64,000 nucleotides of DNA, taken from NCBI RefSeq assembly GCF_031581025.1, contig NZ_JAVLCA010000004.1. One strand, given 5' to 3'. The position numbers were made by a program, and so were the translations under genes. Below are positions 33,401 to 41,986 of the stretch, one piece after another (position 1 is the stretch's first letter; every line of letters begins with the position of its first letter). A model generated the notes under the pieces. That model ran no database searches. It was not told where the DNA came from and saw nothing but the letters and a program-made list of their open reading frames with translations. The DNA comes from Salibaculum sp031581025. GTDB lineage: Bacteria; Pseudomonadota; Alphaproteobacteria; Rhodobacterales; Rhodobacteraceae.

Positions 33401-33901
33401 CTATCCGGCCCGCAGCTTGCGGGCCTTGCCGATCAGCCGGTCGCGTTTCAGCCGGGAGAGGTGATCGAAATACATCCGCCCGTTCAGGTGATCGATCTGG
33501 TGCTGCACGCTGGTCGCCCAGAGCCCCACGAAATCCCGCCGATCATAGGTGCCCGTTTCATCCATGAACCGCACCGTGACCGCGCGGGGGCGCGATATCA
33601 CCGCCGAGACGCCCGGCAGGTTCGGCGAGGCCTCCTGATGTTCACGCAGCTGGACGCTGGCATGCAGCACCTCGGGGTTGGCCATGCGCACGGCCTGCCC
33701 GCGCTTGTCGCTGGCATCCACCACGGCCAGTCGCAACGGCACGCCCAGCTGCACCGCCGCCAGCCCGACCCCGGGCATGGCATCCATGGCTTCGATCATC
33801 TCGGCCCAGAGCGCGCGGACCTCATCGGTGATCGCTTCGACCGGCTGCGCGGGGGTGCGCAGGCCCTTGTCGGGCCAGGGCACGAAGGCGCGCGGCGGCA
33901 T
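33401..33901 (-). CDS. Peptide deformylase-like protein lacking key catalytic residues
   Basis: This 166-residue protein is clearly of deformylase fold but has lost the active-site signature. Motif 1 is GVGLAAVQ at 44-51 (usual GxGLAAPQ). Motif 2 is EASPN at 90-94 where EGCLS is required, so the zinc-ligand Cys is Ser. Motif 3 is HQIDH at 134-138 instead of HEIDH, so the catalytic Glu is Gln. The codons are unambiguous (GAGGCCTCG and CACCAGATCGATCAC). It is abutted head to tail with the canonical def gene, with no spacing. A non-enzymatic role or a changed chemistry is likely; a nonfunctional duplicate is also possible, but the reading frame is intact. Confidence 0.85.
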   Translation of the reverse strand: MPPRAFVPWPDKGLRTPAQPVEAITDEVRALWAEMIEAMDAMPGVGLAAVQLGVPLRLAVVDASDKRGQAVRMANPEVLHASVQLREHQEASPNLPGVSAVISRPRAVTVRFMDETGTYDRRDFVGLWATSVQHQIDHLNGRMYFDHLSRLKRDRLIGKARKLRAG

Positions 33902-34423
33902 TCAGGCGCGCGCCTTCTCGCGCTTGAGCTTGGCCATCCTGCGCGTGATCATCTGCCGCCGCAGCGGCTTGAGGTGATCGATGAAAAGCTTGCCGTTCAG
34001 GTGGTCGATCTCGTGCTGCACGCAGGTGGCCCAGAGCCCGTCAAAATGGGCGCTGTGGGGCTGGCCGTCCAGCCCCAGCCAACCTACCGTCACCTCCGCG
34101 GGGCGTTCCACGTCGGCGAATTGTTCGGGAATGGACAGGCAGCCCTCTTCGTAGACGTTCCGTTCCTCCGACACCTCGATCACCTGGGGATTGATCAGAA
34201 CCATCGGTTCGGGCGTCGCGTCGGGGTCCTTGACACAATCCATGACCAGAAGGCGGTCCATCACACCGACCTGCGGTGCGGCCAGCCCGATGCCAGGGGC
34301 ATCGTACATGGTCTCCAGCATATCGTCGGCCAGCCGCCGGATGTCGTCGGTCACCTCGGTAACCGGCGTCGCCACCTTTTTCAGGCGCGGATCGGGGTGG
34401 ATGAGGATGGGTCTCAGGCTCAT
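33902..34423 (-). CDS. def: Peptide deformylase
   Basis: Def removes the formyl group from the N-terminal methionine of new proteins. The 173-residue protein has the complete set: GIGLAAPQ (44-51), EEGCLS with zinc Cys95, and HEIDH (137-141). The ATG at 34423 is fixed by the MSLRPILIHPDPRLKK start. It is first in def, def-like, fmt. A 102-bp gap separates it from the divergent PatB gene. Confidence 0.96.
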   Translation of the reverse strand: MSLRPILIHPDPRLKKVATPVTEVTDDIRRLADDMLETMYDAPGIGLAAPQVGVMDRLLVMDCVKDPDATPEPMVLINPQVIEVSEERNVYEEGCLSIPEQFADVERPAEVTVGWLGLDGQPHSAHFDGLWATCVQHEIDHLNGKLFIDHLKPLRRQMITRRMAKLKREKARA

Positions 34424-34525
34424 GCGAAGGCATTTATGTGATCGCGCGGCGCGGCGCAATACGCCGGCCCTTGCGCTTGGCGCCGGGACAGATAGCGTCG
34501 CACCCAGCCAAAACATGAGGATCTG

Positions 34526-35698
34526 ATGAGCTTCGACACCCTGACCCACCGCATCGGCACCGGTTCCACCAAGTGGGACATGACGCAGCCCGCCTTCGGC
34601 ATCCCCGCGAACGAGGCCTTGCCCATGTGGATCGCAGACAAGGATTTCGAGGCCCCAGAGTTCCTGCAGGACGCAATGCGCAGTCTGATCGCGCGGGCCG
34701 ACTACGGCTATTTCTGCGACCTCGACTCCTTTCACGAGACGATCCGGTGGTGGCAGCACACACGCCACTTCTGGCAGATCGACACCGATTGGCTGTTCAC
34801 CACCTGCGGGCTGGGCAATGCCATCGCCCTGACGATCCAGTGCTTCACCGATCCCGGGGACCACGTCGCGATCTTCACCCCCGTCTATCACGAGTTTGCC
34901 GCCAAGATCGGCCGGACCGAGCGTGTGGTGACCGAATTGCCGCTGGTCGTCCGCGATGGCGTCTATGCCCTCGACTTCGAGGCCTTCGAGGACCGCATGA
35001 CCGGCAAGGAAAAGATCCTTCTGATCAGTTCGCCGCACAATCCCGCAGGGCGCGTCTGGACCCGCGCCGAATTGCAACAGATGGCGGATTTCTGCGAGCG
35101 CCACGACCTGCTGCTGGTCTCGGACGAAGTGCATGGCGACCTCGTGTTCAAGGGCCACAGCTATCAGCCGACGCACGCGGCGGTGCCCGGGATTGCGCCA
35201 CGGCTCATCTCGATGAGCGCGGCCTCCAAGACATTTTCCATCGCAGGCGCGCGCACCGGCTACATGGTGATCCCCGATCCAGACCTGCGCGCCCGGTTCG
35301 CCCGATTCTTTCGTGGTTTCGACATCAGCCCCAACCTGCTGGGCGTGACCCTGACCCGAACCGCCTACAGCCCCGAAGGTGCCGCCTGGGTGGACCAGCT
35401 GATGCCCTACCTGCAGACCAACCGCGATCTGTTCTGCGCCGGGGTTGATGAAATCCCGGGGCTGACGGCCATGCCCATGCAAAGCACCTATCTGGCCTGG
35501 GTGGATTTCTCCGGAACCGGCATGGACCGGGCTGAGATACACACCCGGTTGCAGGAGGGTGCCCAGATCGCCGCCACGCCGGGGCATACCCTGGGCACGG
35601 GCGGCGAGACCTACATGCGGTTCAATCTCGGCACCCAGAAGGCGCGCGTGCAAGATGCCCTGGACCGATTGTCGAGCGCTTTCGCCGATCTTCAGTAG
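34526..35698 (+). CDS. PatB/MalY-type pyridoxal phosphate C-S lyase
   Basis: This 390-residue fold-type I PLP enzyme has the MalY/PatB start (TKWDMTQPAFGIPANEALPMWIADKDF), the LLISSPHNPAGRVW loop, DEVHGDLVFKGH, and the Schiff-base lysine in SASKTFSIAGARTGYM. PatB-type enzymes have cystathionine or cysteine beta-lyase activity; some act as aminotransferases or in regulation. I therefore do not give a symbol. No sulfur-specific operon partner is adjacent. Confidence 0.87.
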   Translation: MSFDTLTHRIGTGSTKWDMTQPAFGIPANEALPMWIADKDFEAPEFLQDAMRSLIARADYGYFCDLDSFHETIRWWQHTRHFWQIDTDWLFTTCGLGNAIALTIQCFTDPGDHVAIFTPVYHEFAAKIGRTERVVTELPLVVRDGVYALDFEAFEDRMTGKEKILLISSPHNPAGRVWTRAELQQMADFCERHDLLLVSDEVHGDLVFKGHSYQPTHAAVPGIAPRLISMSAASKTFSIAGARTGYMVIPDPDLRARFARFFRGFDISPNLLGVTLTRTAYSPEGAAWVDQLMPYLQTNRDLFCAGVDEIPGLTAMPMQSTYLAWVDFSGTGMDRAEIHTRLQEGAQIAATPGHTLGTGGETYMRFNLGTQKARVQDALDRLSSAFADLQ

Positions 35699-35869
35699 CC
35701 GGCCCGGACGGGATGGCGGGGGGATGTTGCCCGCCAATCACAGGCGGTGCGGCGGGGCATCCGACAGCCAGTTGTGCGCCTGTGCCGAGGATGATGCGCA
35801 TTCGTCGCCCTTTGCGCGCAAGCGACATGATCTTACGTGTGCAGAGAACCAAAACAAAAGGAGGCCGTC

Positions 35870-36874
35870 ATGGGCCAGTTGGTCAACGGCAAATGGGACG
35901 ACGCTTGGTACGATACCAAATCGACGGGAGGTGCTTTCAAGCGCGACACCTCGCGGTTTCGCAACTGGGTGACGCCCGACGGCAGCCCCGGCCCATCGGG
36001 CGACGGCGGCTTCAAGGCTGAAAGCGGACGCTACCACCTTTATGTCTCCTATGCCTGTCCCTGGGCGCATCGCGCCTTGGTGTTCCGGCTTCTCAAGGGG
36101 CTCAAGGATCATATCGGCGTTTCCGTCGTGCATCCCCATATGCTCTCGGACGGCTGGACCTTCGCGGATGATTTCGACGGGGCCACGGGTGATCGCCTCT
36201 ACGGCCTGCCCTTCGCCCGCGACATCTACATCAAGGCCGATCCCGAAATCTCGGGCCGTGTGACCGTACCGATCCTCTGGGACCGTCAGCGCGAGACCAT
36301 CGTCTCGAACGAAAGCTCCGAGATCATCCGCATGTTCAACACGGCCTTCAACGATCTGACAGGCAATACCGACGACTACTGGCCAGAGGAGTTGCGCGAC
36401 GATATCGAACCGATCAATGCACGCATCTACGACACCGTCAACAACGGGGTCTACAAGTCCGGCTTCGCCACCACGCAAGACGCCTATGACGCCGCCGTTT
36501 ACCCCCTGTTCGACAGCCTCGAGTGGCTTGAAGACCACCTGTCGCGCAACCGCTACCTGATGGGGGACCGCATAACCGAGGCCGACTGGCGGCTCTGGAC
36601 CACCCTGATCCGGTTCGACCCGGTCTATCACCTGCACTTCAAGTGCAACCGCAAGCGGCTGATCGACTATCCCAACCTCTGGGGCTTCACCCGCGAGCTT
36701 TACCAATGGCAGGCCTCCGACGGCCCGGTGTCTGAAAGCGTCCACATGGGCCACATCGTCGAGCACTATCACTACAGCCACGACACGATTAATCCCAACC
36801 GGATCATTCCCATAAACCCTGACCTCGACCATGAGGCGCCGCACGGGCGCGACGGGGTTCAGTCGGCGGCCTGA
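35870..36874 (+). CDS. Glutathionyl-hydroquinone reductase (Xi-class GST, YqjG-like)
   Basis: The enzyme family reduces glutathionyl-hydroquinones using a cysteine. The 334-residue protein has the N-terminal thioredoxin fold with the nucleophile Cys63 in SYACPWAHR, the VVHPHMLSDGWTF block and the long C-terminal helical domain of the class (FDSLEWLEDHLSRNRYLMGDRIT, VYHLHFKCN, LYQWQASDGPVSESVHMGH). The ATG at 35870 has AAGGAGG 6 bp upstream. A GC hairpin, 36899-36932, follows without a T run. Confidence 0.92.
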   Translation: MGQLVNGKWDDAWYDTKSTGGAFKRDTSRFRNWVTPDGSPGPSGDGGFKAESGRYHLYVSYACPWAHRALVFRLLKGLKDHIGVSVVHPHMLSDGWTFADDFDGATGDRLYGLPFARDIYIKADPEISGRVTVPILWDRQRETIVSNESSEIIRMFNTAFNDLTGNTDDYWPEELRDDIEPINARIYDTVNNGVYKSGFATTQDAYDAAVYPLFDSLEWLEDHLSRNRYLMGDRITEADWRLWTTLIRFDPVYHLHFKCNRKRLIDYPNLWGFTRELYQWQASDGPVSESVHMGHIVEHYHYSHDTINPNRIIPINPDLDHEAPHGRDGVQSAA

Positions 36875-36898
36875 CCTGCGCCGCTCCGATACTGACCG

Positions 36899-36932
36899 CC
36901 CCCCGGCGGCTGCCTGCACGCCGCCCGGGGGG
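36899..36932. repeat. GC-rich inverted repeat after the GHR gene
   Basis: CCCCCCGGCGGC and GCCGCCCGGGGGG form a stem with one bulge around a 9-nt loop. No U tract follows on either strand, so an intrinsic terminator is not supported. It sits in the 128-bp gap before the MltB-type gene. Confidence 0.4.
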
Positions 36933-37002
36933 TGCCCCAACATGCTCTTGCTCGACAGCGGTAACTTGCTAGGCTCCGACCTGTTCTACAGCGGAGTCCC
37001 CC

Positions 37003-38166
37003 ATGCGCGCCCTTGCCCTTGCCCTTTCCCTTTTTTCCGGACCTGCCCTCGCGCAGACTTGCGGCGGCAGCTTTCCCGCCTTCGTCGATCAAATGCGCGC
37101 CGAAGCCCGGGACCGCGGCCATGACCAGACCACGGTGGACAGGTTCTTCCGCAATGTCCGCCGGGATCCGGATGTCATAGCCGCCGACAAGCGTCAGGGG
37201 CACTTCCAGCGCGATTTCATAGACTTCTCGGGCCGCCTGATCGCCCAGTACCGGGTCGACAATGGCCTGTACTACGCCAATCAGCTCGACAGCCTCTTCG
37301 ACCGTATCGAGGCCCGCTACGGTGTCAGCCGCGGCGTGCTACTGGCCTTCTGGGCCTTCGAGACCGACTTCGGCCAGGTCCAGGGCGATTACAACACGCG
37401 CGACGCCTTGGTCACGCTGGCCCACGATTGCCGCCGCCCCGAGCTGTTCCGCCCCCATGTCTTTGCCGCGCTGGAGCTGTTCGCACGCGGTGATTTTGAT
37501 CCGGCCAACACCACCGGCGCCTGGGCCGGCGAGATCGGCCAGGTCCAGATGCTGCCCGAGGACATCCTGACCAACGGCGTCGATGGCGACGGGGACGGAC
37601 GCGTCACACTCAAGACCTCCTCGGCGGATGCGCTGATGTCGGGGGCGGCCATGCTCTCCGATCTCGGCTGGCGCCCCGATGAACCCTGGCTCCAGGAAAT
37701 CCGCGTGCCCGACACCCTCGACTGGTCCCTGACCGGACTAGACCAGCCGCGCCCGACGTCCGACTGGGCCGCGATGGGCGTCACCGCACGCGCGGGCAAC
37801 CTGCGCGGCGACCTCGACGCCGCGGTGCTGCTGCCCATGGGGCGCAATGGCCCGGCCTTCCTCGCCTACCCGAATTTCAACGTCTATTTCGAGTGGAACA
37901 AGAGCTTCGTCTACGTTCTCACCGCCGCCCATTTCGCGAACATCCTCGAAGGCGCGCCACGGTTTGATCCCCGCAACCCCGAGCCGGGCCTGTCGGGGCC
38001 GGACATCCTCGCGCTGCAGGAGAAACTCGTCGCGCGCGGCTATGACGTGGGCGGCATCGACGGCATCATCGGCGCGATGACCCGTGACGCCGTGCAAGAG
38101 GAACAGATCCGCCTCGGCATGCCTGCCGACGCCTGGCCCACAAGCGCCCTTCTCAAGGCGCTCTGA
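37003..38166 (+). CDS. MltB-family lytic murein transglycosylase
   Basis: The enzyme cleaves peptidoglycan glycan strands to 1,6-anhydromuramyl products. The 387-residue protein has a cleavable signal peptide (ALAQ/TCGG), then the SLT_2 domain with the catalytic Glu120 in LAFWAFETDFG, GAWAGEIGQVQMLPEDIL, the calcium-like DGDGDGRV loop and NFNVYFEWNKSFVY, and finishes with a C-terminal PG_binding_1 domain (LVARGYDVGGIDGIIGAMTRDAV). There is no lipobox, so it is likely soluble in the periplasm. Confidence 0.93.
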   Translation: MRALALALSLFSGPALAQTCGGSFPAFVDQMRAEARDRGHDQTTVDRFFRNVRRDPDVIAADKRQGHFQRDFIDFSGRLIAQYRVDNGLYYANQLDSLFDRIEARYGVSRGVLLAFWAFETDFGQVQGDYNTRDALVTLAHDCRRPELFRPHVFAALELFARGDFDPANTTGAWAGEIGQVQMLPEDILTNGVDGDGDGRVTLKTSSADALMSGAAMLSDLGWRPDEPWLQEIRVPDTLDWSLTGLDQPRPTSDWAAMGVTARAGNLRGDLDAAVLLPMGRNGPAFLAYPNFNVYFEWNKSFVYVLTAAHFANILEGAPRFDPRNPEPGLSGPDILALQEKLVARGYDVGGIDGIIGAMTRDAVQEEQIRLGMPADAWPTSALLKAL

Positions 38167-38170
38167 CGCC

Positions 38171-38280
38171 CGGTTTCTTTGGGTCGAAAATACCGCGGGG
38201 GAGTCGCGCTTGCGCGACGGGGGCAGAGCCCCCCGTCCGGGACGGCGGGTGGGGCGCCTTTGCCGGGCGGGCCCGGCAAA
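38171..38280. repeat. Hairpin-rich intergenic element resembling a Roseobacter repeat
   Basis: The 130-bp gap between convergent MltB and smc contains TTCTTTGGGTCGAAAATACCGC, a phrase I associate with an intergenic sequence repeated many times in Rhodobacterales genomes. Three hairpins follow: GTCGCGC/GCGCGAC (38203-38218), GGGGGC/GCCCCC (38219-38233) and TTTGCCGGGC/GCCCGGCAAA (38259-38280). No U tract gives a clean terminator on either strand. Only one copy is in the window, so the repeated nature rests on memory. Confidence 0.5.
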
Positions 38281-38296
38281 AAGCGGCATCCCGCCG

Positions 38297-41200
38297 TCAG
38301 GCGACCATCTTTTCCGCCGCTTTCAGGTCCACGGACACCAGCTGGCTGACCCCCTGTTCCTGCATGGTCACCCCGAAGAGGCGGTCCATCCGGCTCATGG
38401 TCACCGCGTGGTGTGTGATGATCAGGAACCGCGTGTCGGTGCGGCGGCACATCTCGTCCAGCAGATCGCAGAACCGGCCCACATTGGCGTCATCCAGCGG
38501 CGCATCCACCTCGTCCAGAACACAGATCGGTGCCGGGTTGGCCAGGAAGACGGCAAAGATCAGTGCCAGCGCGGTCAAGGTCTGTTCGCCCCCTGACAAC
38601 AGGCTCAGCGTCGACAGTTTCTTGCCGGGCGGCTGGCACATGATTTCCAGCCCCGCATCCAGCGGATCGTCGCTTTCGACCATCACCAGCTTGGCCTCAC
38701 CCCCTCCGAAGAGGTGCTTGAACAGCATCCCGAAATTCTCGTTCACCTGTTCGAAGGCGGTCAGCAGCCGTTCGCGGCCCTCCTTGTTCAGGCTGGCAAT
38801 GCCCGAGCGCAGGGCACGGATCGCCTCTTCGAGGTCGGTTTTCTCCTTGAGAAGGGAATCGTGCTCTTCCTGCACCTCACGGGCATCTTCCTCGGCGCGC
38901 AGGTTCACGGCGCCCAGCGCGTCCCGCTGGCGGCGCAACCGGGCCACATCCGCCTCGATCTTCTCGGCGCCGGGCATTGTCGCGGGGTCGGCGTCCAGCC
39001 GCTCCAGCAGCTTTTGCGGCGTGACCTCCTGCGCTTCCATGATGCGTTCGGCGGCACTCTCCACTGTCTCGCGGGCGGCCTCGGCCCGGGCCTCGGCGCG
39101 GGCACGGGCCTCGCGGGCCTCCCCCGCGGCGCGTTCGGCTTCGCGTTCGGCCAGTCTGGCCTCGCGCAGGGCCGTCTCGCCCTCGGCCAGTGCGTCAGCG
39201 GCCGCCTGGCGCCGCGTCTCGGCCGCCGTGATCTCTTCCACAAGGGCCGCGCGCCGGGCGGCGATCTCCTCGGGGGCCGTTCGCGCCGCCTGCAACTCCT
39301 CTTCGCTGGTTGCACGCCGCTCCTGCAACTCGGCCGAGCGTTTCGCCGCCGTCTCCAGCCGATGCTTCCAGCCCGAGAGTTCCTTGGTGACCTCCTGGCT
39401 GCGCTTGAGTCGCGCCTCGCCCTCGCGGCGCAGCTCGTCATGGGCCGAGCGTTTGGCCATCATCGTCATGCGCGCCGCTTCCACGGTCATCTTGACGTCC
39501 TCGACCTTGGCCCGCGCCGCGTCCAGGTCGCCAAGGTCCTTGAGGCCCGCCTCGGCCTCGGCCAGGGCCTTGCGGGCCGCCTGCGCCTCGTCCTCGTTGC
39601 GCGTTACGGCAAGGCCAGAGCTTTCCAGCTTGCCCTCGGCCAGGTTGCGGTCCGCCTCGGCGCGGCTCAGGGCGCGGGCAGCCTCGGCCACCTGCGCATC
39701 CGCGGCGCGGCGCGCCTCGCGGGCACTGCTTTCGGACTCGGTCAGTTCCGCCATCCGTTCGGTCAGGCTGTCATGGGCCATGCCTGCGCCGTGGGCCTTG
39801 GCGTTGGCCTCTTCAAGGTCGCGTTTGAGTTCCACAAGGCGGTTGAGCTGTTGCAGGCGCAGCGCCGCCGCCGAGGGTGCGTCTTCCGCCGCCGCGCGGA
39901 ACCCGTCCCAGCGCCACAGATCGCCCTCGATGCTGACAAGGCGCTGGCCCGGCAAAAGGTCCTGTTGCAGGCGCGGGCCATCGGCGGCCTCGACCAGCCC
40001 GACCTGCCCCATCCGGCGCACCAGCACCGGTGGGACCGAGACGAAGTTGGTCAGTGCCGTGACGCCCGCGGGCAAGGCCTGGGGATGCGCATACCCCGGC
40101 AGGGCGATCCAGCCCGAGGTCTCCGCGTCCTCGATCGCCGGGGCGCGCAGGTCGTCGGACAGCGCCGCGCCCAGCGCCTTTTCATAGCCACCTTCGACGC
40201 GCAGCTGGTCAAGAATCTGCGCACCCTCCTCGGCGTCACGGTCGACCATCCTGGCCAGGGCGGCCACCTCGGCGCGCAGGGCGTTTGCCTCGCCCTCGGC
40301 CTCGGATCGCTGGGCGCGGGCATCGGCCTCGCGGGTCTGGGTCTCGCTGCGCGCGGTCTCGGCCTCGGCCAGCACCTGTTCGGCCTTCTCGGCGGTGGCG
40401 CGAGCGGTGGTCTCGGCCGCTTGCGCAGCGCTGTAGTCCTGCGCGGCCTTCCCGAGGGCCAGCTGCGCCTCGCCCTGTGCAGACTTGGCCTGCGCCGCTG
40501 CGGCCTCGGCCTTGTCCAGGGTCTTGCGGTTGTCATCGACCAGGCGATGCGACGACTGATGCCGCGCGGCCAGACGCGCCACGTCCTCGGTCAGCTGGCT
40601 CAGGTCGGTTTCGCGGTCCTGCAAGACCTGTGCCGCGTCCTGGGCCTCGGCCTGAGCCGCTTCGAGTTTTTCTGCATGGCCCTCACCGGCCTTGGCAAGC
40701 TCCCGGGCCTCCCATTCAAGGCGTTCGATGGTCTCGCCGGCATCCTTGTTCAGCCCGGCCTCTCGGTCCATGTCGCGGGTCAATTGTTCGATCCGCGCGG
40801 TCAGGGTCTCGATGGTCTGTTTTGCGCGCGCGTCCTGGTCGTTGAGCGTGTCTCGCTGGACCTGCAGGCGCTGCAGGACGGCGGCGGCGATGGCCTCTTC
40901 CTCGCGCAGGGGGGGCAGGGCCTCCTCGGCCTCGGCGCGGGCGCGGGCCGCCTCCCGCGCCGTGGTCTCGGCGCGCCCCGCCTCGGTGGTCTTTTCGGTC
41001 AGCGCCGCCTCGGCCTCGGCGAGGGCCACGTCGGCCTCTTGCCAGCGCCGATAGAGCAGCAGGCCCTCGGACTGGCGCAGGTCTTCGCCAATGACGCGAT
41101 ACCGCGCAGCCTGCTTTGCCTGACGGGCCAGTTGCTGCAACTGCGCGGCCAGTTGTTCGATCACGTCATCGACCCGGGCGAGGTTGGATTCCGATCCCTT

Positions 41201-41752
41201 CAGCTTCAACTCCGCCTCGTGGCGGCGCTGGTAGAGGCCGGAAATCCCCGCCGCCTCTTCGAGGATGCGGCGGCGCGCCTTGGGCTTGGCATTGATCAAC
41301 TCACTGATCTGGCCCTGCCGGACCAACGCGGGCGAATGCGCCCCGGTCGATGCATCGGCAAAGAGCATCTGCACGTCGCGCGCACGCACGTCCTTGCCAC
41401 TGACCTTGTAGGCGCTGCCCACGTCGCGGGTGATGCGGCGGATGATATCGAGGTTGTCCTGGTCGTTGAAAGCCGCGGGGGCCAGCCGCTCGGAATTGTC
41501 CAGATGCAGTGACACCTCGGCGTGATTGCGCGCCGGCCGGGTGGCCGCCCCGGCAAAGATCACGTCCTCCATGCCGCCGCCTCGCATCGCGGTGGGGCGG
41601 TTCTCGCCCATGACCCAGCGCAGCGCCTCCAGCAGGTTGGACTTGCCGCAGCCATTGGGCCCCACAACCCCTGTCAGCCCGTCCGAGATCACCAGATCGG
41701 TGGGGTCGACGAAGCTCTTGAAGCCATTGAGTCTGAGGCGGGTGAACCGCAT
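38297..41752 (-). CDS. smc: Chromosome segregation ATPase SMC
   Basis: SMC with ScpA and ScpB forms condensin, which loads on the chromosome near the origin. The 1151-residue protein has the Walker A GPNGCGKS at 31-38, a long coiled coil broken by a hinge domain near residues 520-620, and the C-terminal LSGGEQTLTALAL signature with the Walker B ICVLDEVDAPLDD. The start MRFTRLRLNGFKSF is typical. An open plus-strand frame of 932 codons opposite it is an artefact of high GC. Confidence 0.97.
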   Translation of the reverse strand: MRFTRLRLNGFKSFVDPTDLVISDGLTGVVGPNGCGKSNLLEALRWVMGENRPTAMRGGGMEDVIFAGAATRPARNHAEVSLHLDNSERLAPAAFNDQDNLDIIRRITRDVGSAYKVSGKDVRARDVQMLFADASTGAHSPALVRQGQISELINAKPKARRRILEEAAGISGLYQRRHEAELKLKGSESNLARVDDVIEQLAAQLQQLARQAKQAARYRVIGEDLRQSEGLLLYRRWQEADVALAEAEAALTEKTTEAGRAETTAREAARARAEAEEALPPLREEEAIAAAVLQRLQVQRDTLNDQDARAKQTIETLTARIEQLTRDMDREAGLNKDAGETIERLEWEARELAKAGEGHAEKLEAAQAEAQDAAQVLQDRETDLSQLTEDVARLAARHQSSHRLVDDNRKTLDKAEAAAAQAKSAQGEAQLALGKAAQDYSAAQAAETTARATAEKAEQVLAEAETARSETQTREADARAQRSEAEGEANALRAEVAALARMVDRDAEEGAQILDQLRVEGGYEKALGAALSDDLRAPAIEDAETSGWIALPGYAHPQALPAGVTALTNFVSVPPVLVRRMGQVGLVEAADGPRLQQDLLPGQRLVSIEGDLWRWDGFRAAAEDAPSAAALRLQQLNRLVELKRDLEEANAKAHGAGMAHDSLTERMAELTESESSAREARRAADAQVAEAARALSRAEADRNLAEGKLESSGLAVTRNEDEAQAARKALAEAEAGLKDLGDLDAARAKVEDVKMTVEAARMTMMAKRSAHDELRREGEARLKRSQEVTKELSGWKHRLETAAKRSAELQERRATSEEELQAARTAPEEIAARRAALVEEITAAETRRQAAADALAEGETALREARLAEREAERAAGEAREARARAEARAEAARETVESAAERIMEAQEVTPQKLLERLDADPATMPGAEKIEADVARLRRQRDALGAVNLRAEEDAREVQEEHDSLLKEKTDLEEAIRALRSGIASLNKEGRERLLTAFEQVNENFGMLFKHLFGGGEAKLVMVESDDPLDAGLEIMCQPPGKKLSTLSLLSGGEQTLTALALIFAVFLANPAPICVLDEVDAPLDDANVGRFCDLLDEMCRRTDTRFLIITHHAVTMSRMDRLFGVTMQEQGVSQLVSVDLKAAEKMVA

Positions 41753-41919
41753 GGGCGGGCTGCTCGTGTCTGATTCCTGTCCAGGGTGTATGGTGAGCCG
41801 CGTTTTCCCGACCTGTCAACGCGCTGCGCGCCGATATGGGTATCGCTGCTAGATTATCCACAAGATATTGATCGCGCGCCCCGTGCCGCTAGCGATGGTC
41901 AGGAAATTACATTTCATTG

Positions 41920-41948
41920 TTGACATGTGTTATCGAGTCCCCCATGTT
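41920..41948 (+). promoter_or_regulatory. Candidate promoter of the TsoY-like gene
   Basis: TTGACA (41920-41925) is a full -35 consensus, rare in this genome, followed after 17 bp by CATGTT as a weak -10. It lies in an AT-rich part of the 234-bp smc-TsoY gap. AGGAGG at 41977-41982 is the ribosome-binding site. Confidence 0.4.
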
Positions 41949-41986
41949 CAAAACATAACGACTTTGCAATGTATCAGGAGGCACCC

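Noticed and set aside
34424..35737. N-terminal extension of the def frame, antisense to the PatB-like gene
   Set aside because: The Def homology starts at 34423; upstream sequence has none and overlaps patB.
38714..41512. 932-codon open frame on the plus strand opposite smc
   Set aside because: High GC bias makes long antisense frames common; the sequence is low-complexity Gly/Leu/Ala/Arg and smc on the other strand has all SMC motifs.
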